This document shows positions 62,105-64,000 of a stretch of 64,000 bases of DNA, piece after piece. Position numbers and translations under genes: made by a program. A model generated the notes under the pieces. That model was not told where the DNA came from. It made no database searches and was given only the letters and a program-made list of their open reading frames with translations. The stretch comes from Oceanobacillus saliphilus (GTDB taxonomy: Bacteria > Bacillota > Bacilli > Bacillales > Amphibacillaceae): contig NZ_JALCZU010000001.1 in the NCBI RefSeq assembly GCF_023522835.1, positions 575,297 through 639,296 on the forward strand, written 5' to 3'. Positions within the stretch are counted from its first letter, which is position 1, and every line of letters starts with the position of its first letter.

Positions 62105-62202
62105 ATTTAAAAAATCTCCTTTTTTATGCCTAGTATCTTCTCGTTGACTCCTAGCACCTAATATTAAATCAATAATCTTCATTTAGAAATATATGATTTA
62201 AT

Positions 62203-62216
62203 TGTATTTTAATACA
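62203..62216. promoter_or_regulatory. Candidate repressor palindrome upstream of the azoreductase gene
   Basis: TGTATTTTAATACA is a perfect inverted repeat (TGTATT-TT-AATACA) about 100 bp before the azoreductase start, in very AT-rich DNA. A MarR-type repressor site would fit, but no known consensus match was confirmed. Confidence 0.4.
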
Positions 62217-62259
62217 TTAAAAATTATTATCAACTAATATGCTTCAACCATTTTCTTTT

Positions 62260-63201
62260 TCACTCATCAATAGGATTCAGAGTTCCTTCAATCTCTTTAC
62301 GACGTTCTTCTAAAAATGGTGGTAAATCAAGCTTCTCTCCCAAATGTTCCACCTCTCCATCGATCGTAAAACCTGGTCCATCGGTGGCAATTTCAAAAAG
62401 AATACCATTCGATTCACGGAAGTATAAGCTCTTAAAGTAAAATCGGTCGACAATTCCTGATGAACTGAATCCATGTTGCTTCACTTTTTCTTCCCAATAG
62501 AGTAACTCACTCTCGTTTTGAACCCGTATAGCTAAATGATGAATACTTCCGCGCCCTGGTCTTTCTGTTGGACCGTCTAAATACCTTACAACGATTTCAC
62601 CAAAAACCTCTCCTTTGATGGATTGAAAAATCGCTTCATGATTCTTTCGACTTATTTCTGTATAGCCAAACATGTCTGTAAGGGTGCTGGCAAGTTTATC
62701 GAGTCTTCTTACTGTTATTTCCACGGAACCCATTCCTTGAATTTGATGTTCGGCAGGCACCTCAGATTTTTCCCATGTTTCCCAATGTGCAGCTTTTTCA
62801 CCGTTAGAAACAAGTAGTACCATCTGTAAACCTTCTGTATCTTCAAATTTTAGAGCTGGATGATTAGCATAAGATGTAATCTCCCCATGTTGTACACCAT
62901 GCTTCTCAAAACGTGCTTTCCAGAATAATAGGCTTGCCTCTGACGGAACAAGTAATCCGATTCTCGTTATCGCATTTGTACCGCGATATGTCTTTCCTAC
63001 TAGTGGCATTTCAAAAAAGGATAGTTCCGTACCTGGGCTGCCAATTTTATCCCCATAAAATAAGTGATACATCGATGGGTCATCTTGGTTCACCGTCATT
63101 TTCACCCGGCGTAAACCAAGTACATGACGGTAAAAGTAATTATTTTGACTTGCATTTTTTGTAATCATTGAAATGTGATGATGTCCTGGAATTTGATACA
63201 T
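62260..63201 (-). CDS. Ring-cleaving dioxygenase, MhqO-like (two VOC domains)
   Basis: A 313-aa enzyme made of two VOC (extradiol-dioxygenase) modules: the first begins GHHHISMITKNASQNNYFYR, the second GSVEITVRRLDKLAS. Metal ligands are His8 or His9, a His in IHHLAIRV, and a Glu in ILFEIATDGPG. This is the MhqA/MhqO group that opens hydroquinone or catechol rings during quinone stress. Start ATG 63201 after GAAGGAGGAGTTATCA. It sits beside the azoreductase and a MarR regulator. Confidence 0.87.
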   Translation of the reverse strand: MYQIPGHHHISMITKNASQNNYFYRHVLGLRRVKMTVNQDDPSMYHLFYGDKIGSPGTELSFFEMPLVGKTYRGTNAITRIGLLVPSEASLLFWKARFEKHGVQHGEITSYANHPALKFEDTEGLQMVLLVSNGEKAAHWETWEKSEVPAEHQIQGMGSVEITVRRLDKLASTLTDMFGYTEISRKNHEAIFQSIKGEVFGEIVVRYLDGPTERPGRGSIHHLAIRVQNESELLYWEEKVKQHGFSSSGIVDRFYFKSLYFRESNGILFEIATDGPGFTIDGEVEHLGEKLDLPPFLEERRKEIEGTLNPIDE

Positions 63202-63277
63202 TGATAACTCCTCCTTCATCTTACTAGTCAAGTGATAGTTTAAAAAAATAATAGAATGTCATTTGTGATTCAAACGT

Positions 63278-63745
63278 TTAACTTTCTATTTTATTTTCTG
63301 TATTTTTTTGTAATTTACTCATGAGCATATAAAGTGTTTTCTGCTCTTCTTTTGTCAAGCACTCATTGACAATAGTCGTTTGGAAATTAAGTTGGTGTTC
63401 AAAAACTTCTTGTATTTTTGCTTCTCCCTTTGAAGTAAGGGTAATCCATTTGGTTTTCCAGTCCTGTTTACGCTGAATATATCCCTCTTGCTCAAGTCGA
63501 GTGAGCATACGTGAAATCCCGCCCTCTGACACCGTTACCTTCACGGCAAGTTGACTTTGCGTAATCGGCTGATACGTAGAGATTTGGATTAATACATCAA
63601 ACTGTGCAGCCGTAATATCAAACTGTTTCAAGAAATGATTCGATAGTAAATTACTTTGATGCGTAAATCGAGTGATACGTAGCCAAATTAGGGAACCGAG
63701 TGTATTTTTTTTCAAGTAATGCTCACTTCCTTTCGTTACTATCAC
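63278..63745 (-). CDS. MarR-family transcriptional regulator
   Basis: A 155-aa winged-helix repressor: [20 protein letters not shown] is the recognition helix region, with [17 protein letters not shown] and [17 protein letters not shown] after it. Many relatives sense quinones or oxidants. GTG 63745 is chosen because GAGGTG is 4 nt upstream; a TTG at 63715 with AAAGGAAG is also possible. It lies 76 bp upstream of the dioxygenase gene on the same strand and is likely its regulator. It differs in sequence from B. subtilis MhqR. Confidence 0.82.
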   Translation of the reverse strand: MIVTKGSEHYLKKNTLGSLIWLRITRFTHQSNLLSNHFLKQFDITAAQFDVLIQISTYQPITQSQLAVKVTVSEGGISRMLTRLEQEGYIQRKQDWKTKWITLTSKGEAKIQEVFEHQLNFQTTIVNECLTKEEQKTLYMLMSKLQKNTENKIES

Positions 63746-64000
63746 TTTACACCTCAATTGAAGAAAATGCAAGAAAAATTATCTTTAATTAAATATATCC
63801 TTTATAAATCTCTAATTTTCATGCGGACCTATTCTTCTTTTTAACCCTAAAAAATCAACTTATATCGGGATTTCCAGAGGTCTCTGTCAACCATTAACGC
63901 ACTGTCTAAAGTAAGGACTAAAAATAAGCGTTTTAATAAATCTTGATGTAACACCAAAAAGAAAGAGTCTGATACTTCGATTATATGTTTTAAATGGAGA
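63746..64000. other. Right-edge intergenic sequence
   Basis: About 255 bp with no gene. A 10-bp palindrome TTTAATTAAA at 63784-63793, in TATCTTTAATTAAATATA, lies just upstream of the MarR gene and could be an autoregulatory operator. Nothing else stands out. Confidence 0.4.

Overview
This 64-kb window is chromosomal DNA from a low-GC, spore-forming Bacillaceae. Two SspH-type spore proteins, a CwlC-like mother-cell amidase, the DesK/DesR/Des cold-membrane system, an Mrp antiporter, a sigma-B-type promoter and strong AGGAGG ribosome-binding sites all point there. Protein flavour and the dispersed intergenic repeats suggest the Oceanobacillus/Virgibacillus side of the family, but genus cannot be fixed from sequence reading alone. 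No prophage, integrase, transposase, CRISPR array, rRNA or tRNA was seen; this is mostly core housekeeping DNA.

Layout. 1-4.7 kb: mrpABCD on the minus strand (mrpE onward lies off the left edge), then a plus-strand KdpD-like stress-protein domain. 6-10 kb: nitrilase-family amidase, then desR, desK and des. 10-22 kb: NUDIX hydrolase, two MFS exporters, a YpvA/DinG-type helicase, a LysM/beta-propeller protein, a succinyl-CoA:acetate CoA-transferase with a LytTR regulator, and a YutJ-like NADH dehydrogenase. 22-28 kb: HAD phosphatase, argGH under an ARG-box promoter, YhfK, and an LrgAB/CidAB pair. 28-33.6 kb: pstSCAB behind four 11-bp-spaced PhoP repeats, then a MerR/B12-type regulator. 34-36.4 kb: SAM-I riboswitch plus terminator controlling a GldA-like dehydrogenase and a MetQ lipoprotein. 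36.4-51 kb: amidase, glycerophosphodiesterase, gamma-glutamyltranspeptidase, general stress protein 26, lysoplasmalogenase, YeeE transporter, spore proteins, paired FMN reductases, OsmC, an alkyltransferase-like protein, alanine racemase and YkvI. 51-57 kb: Spx-like protein, a TetR repressor with three operators and a divergent potABCD operon. 57-64 kb: htpG with a CIRCE element, sirtuin, YpjP, and a MarR/dioxygenase/azoreductase set.

Regulation is unusually readable: DesR boxes, ARG boxes overlapping the argG promoter, a PhoP box, an S-box riboswitch, a sigma-B promoter, TetR palindromes inside the tetR promoter, and CIRCE at the htpG start site.

The features least explained are the SAM-riboswitch dehydrogenase/MetQ unit, two distant 21-bp-period minisatellites with a shared core, a family of about 30-bp repeats (six copies), a degenerate structured repeat seen on both strands, several unlisted mini-genes, and three regulators or repair proteins in which a defining residue is replaced. 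No wholly new multi-gene system is evident; the SAM-controlled dehydrogenase is the best candidate for an unassigned metabolic function.
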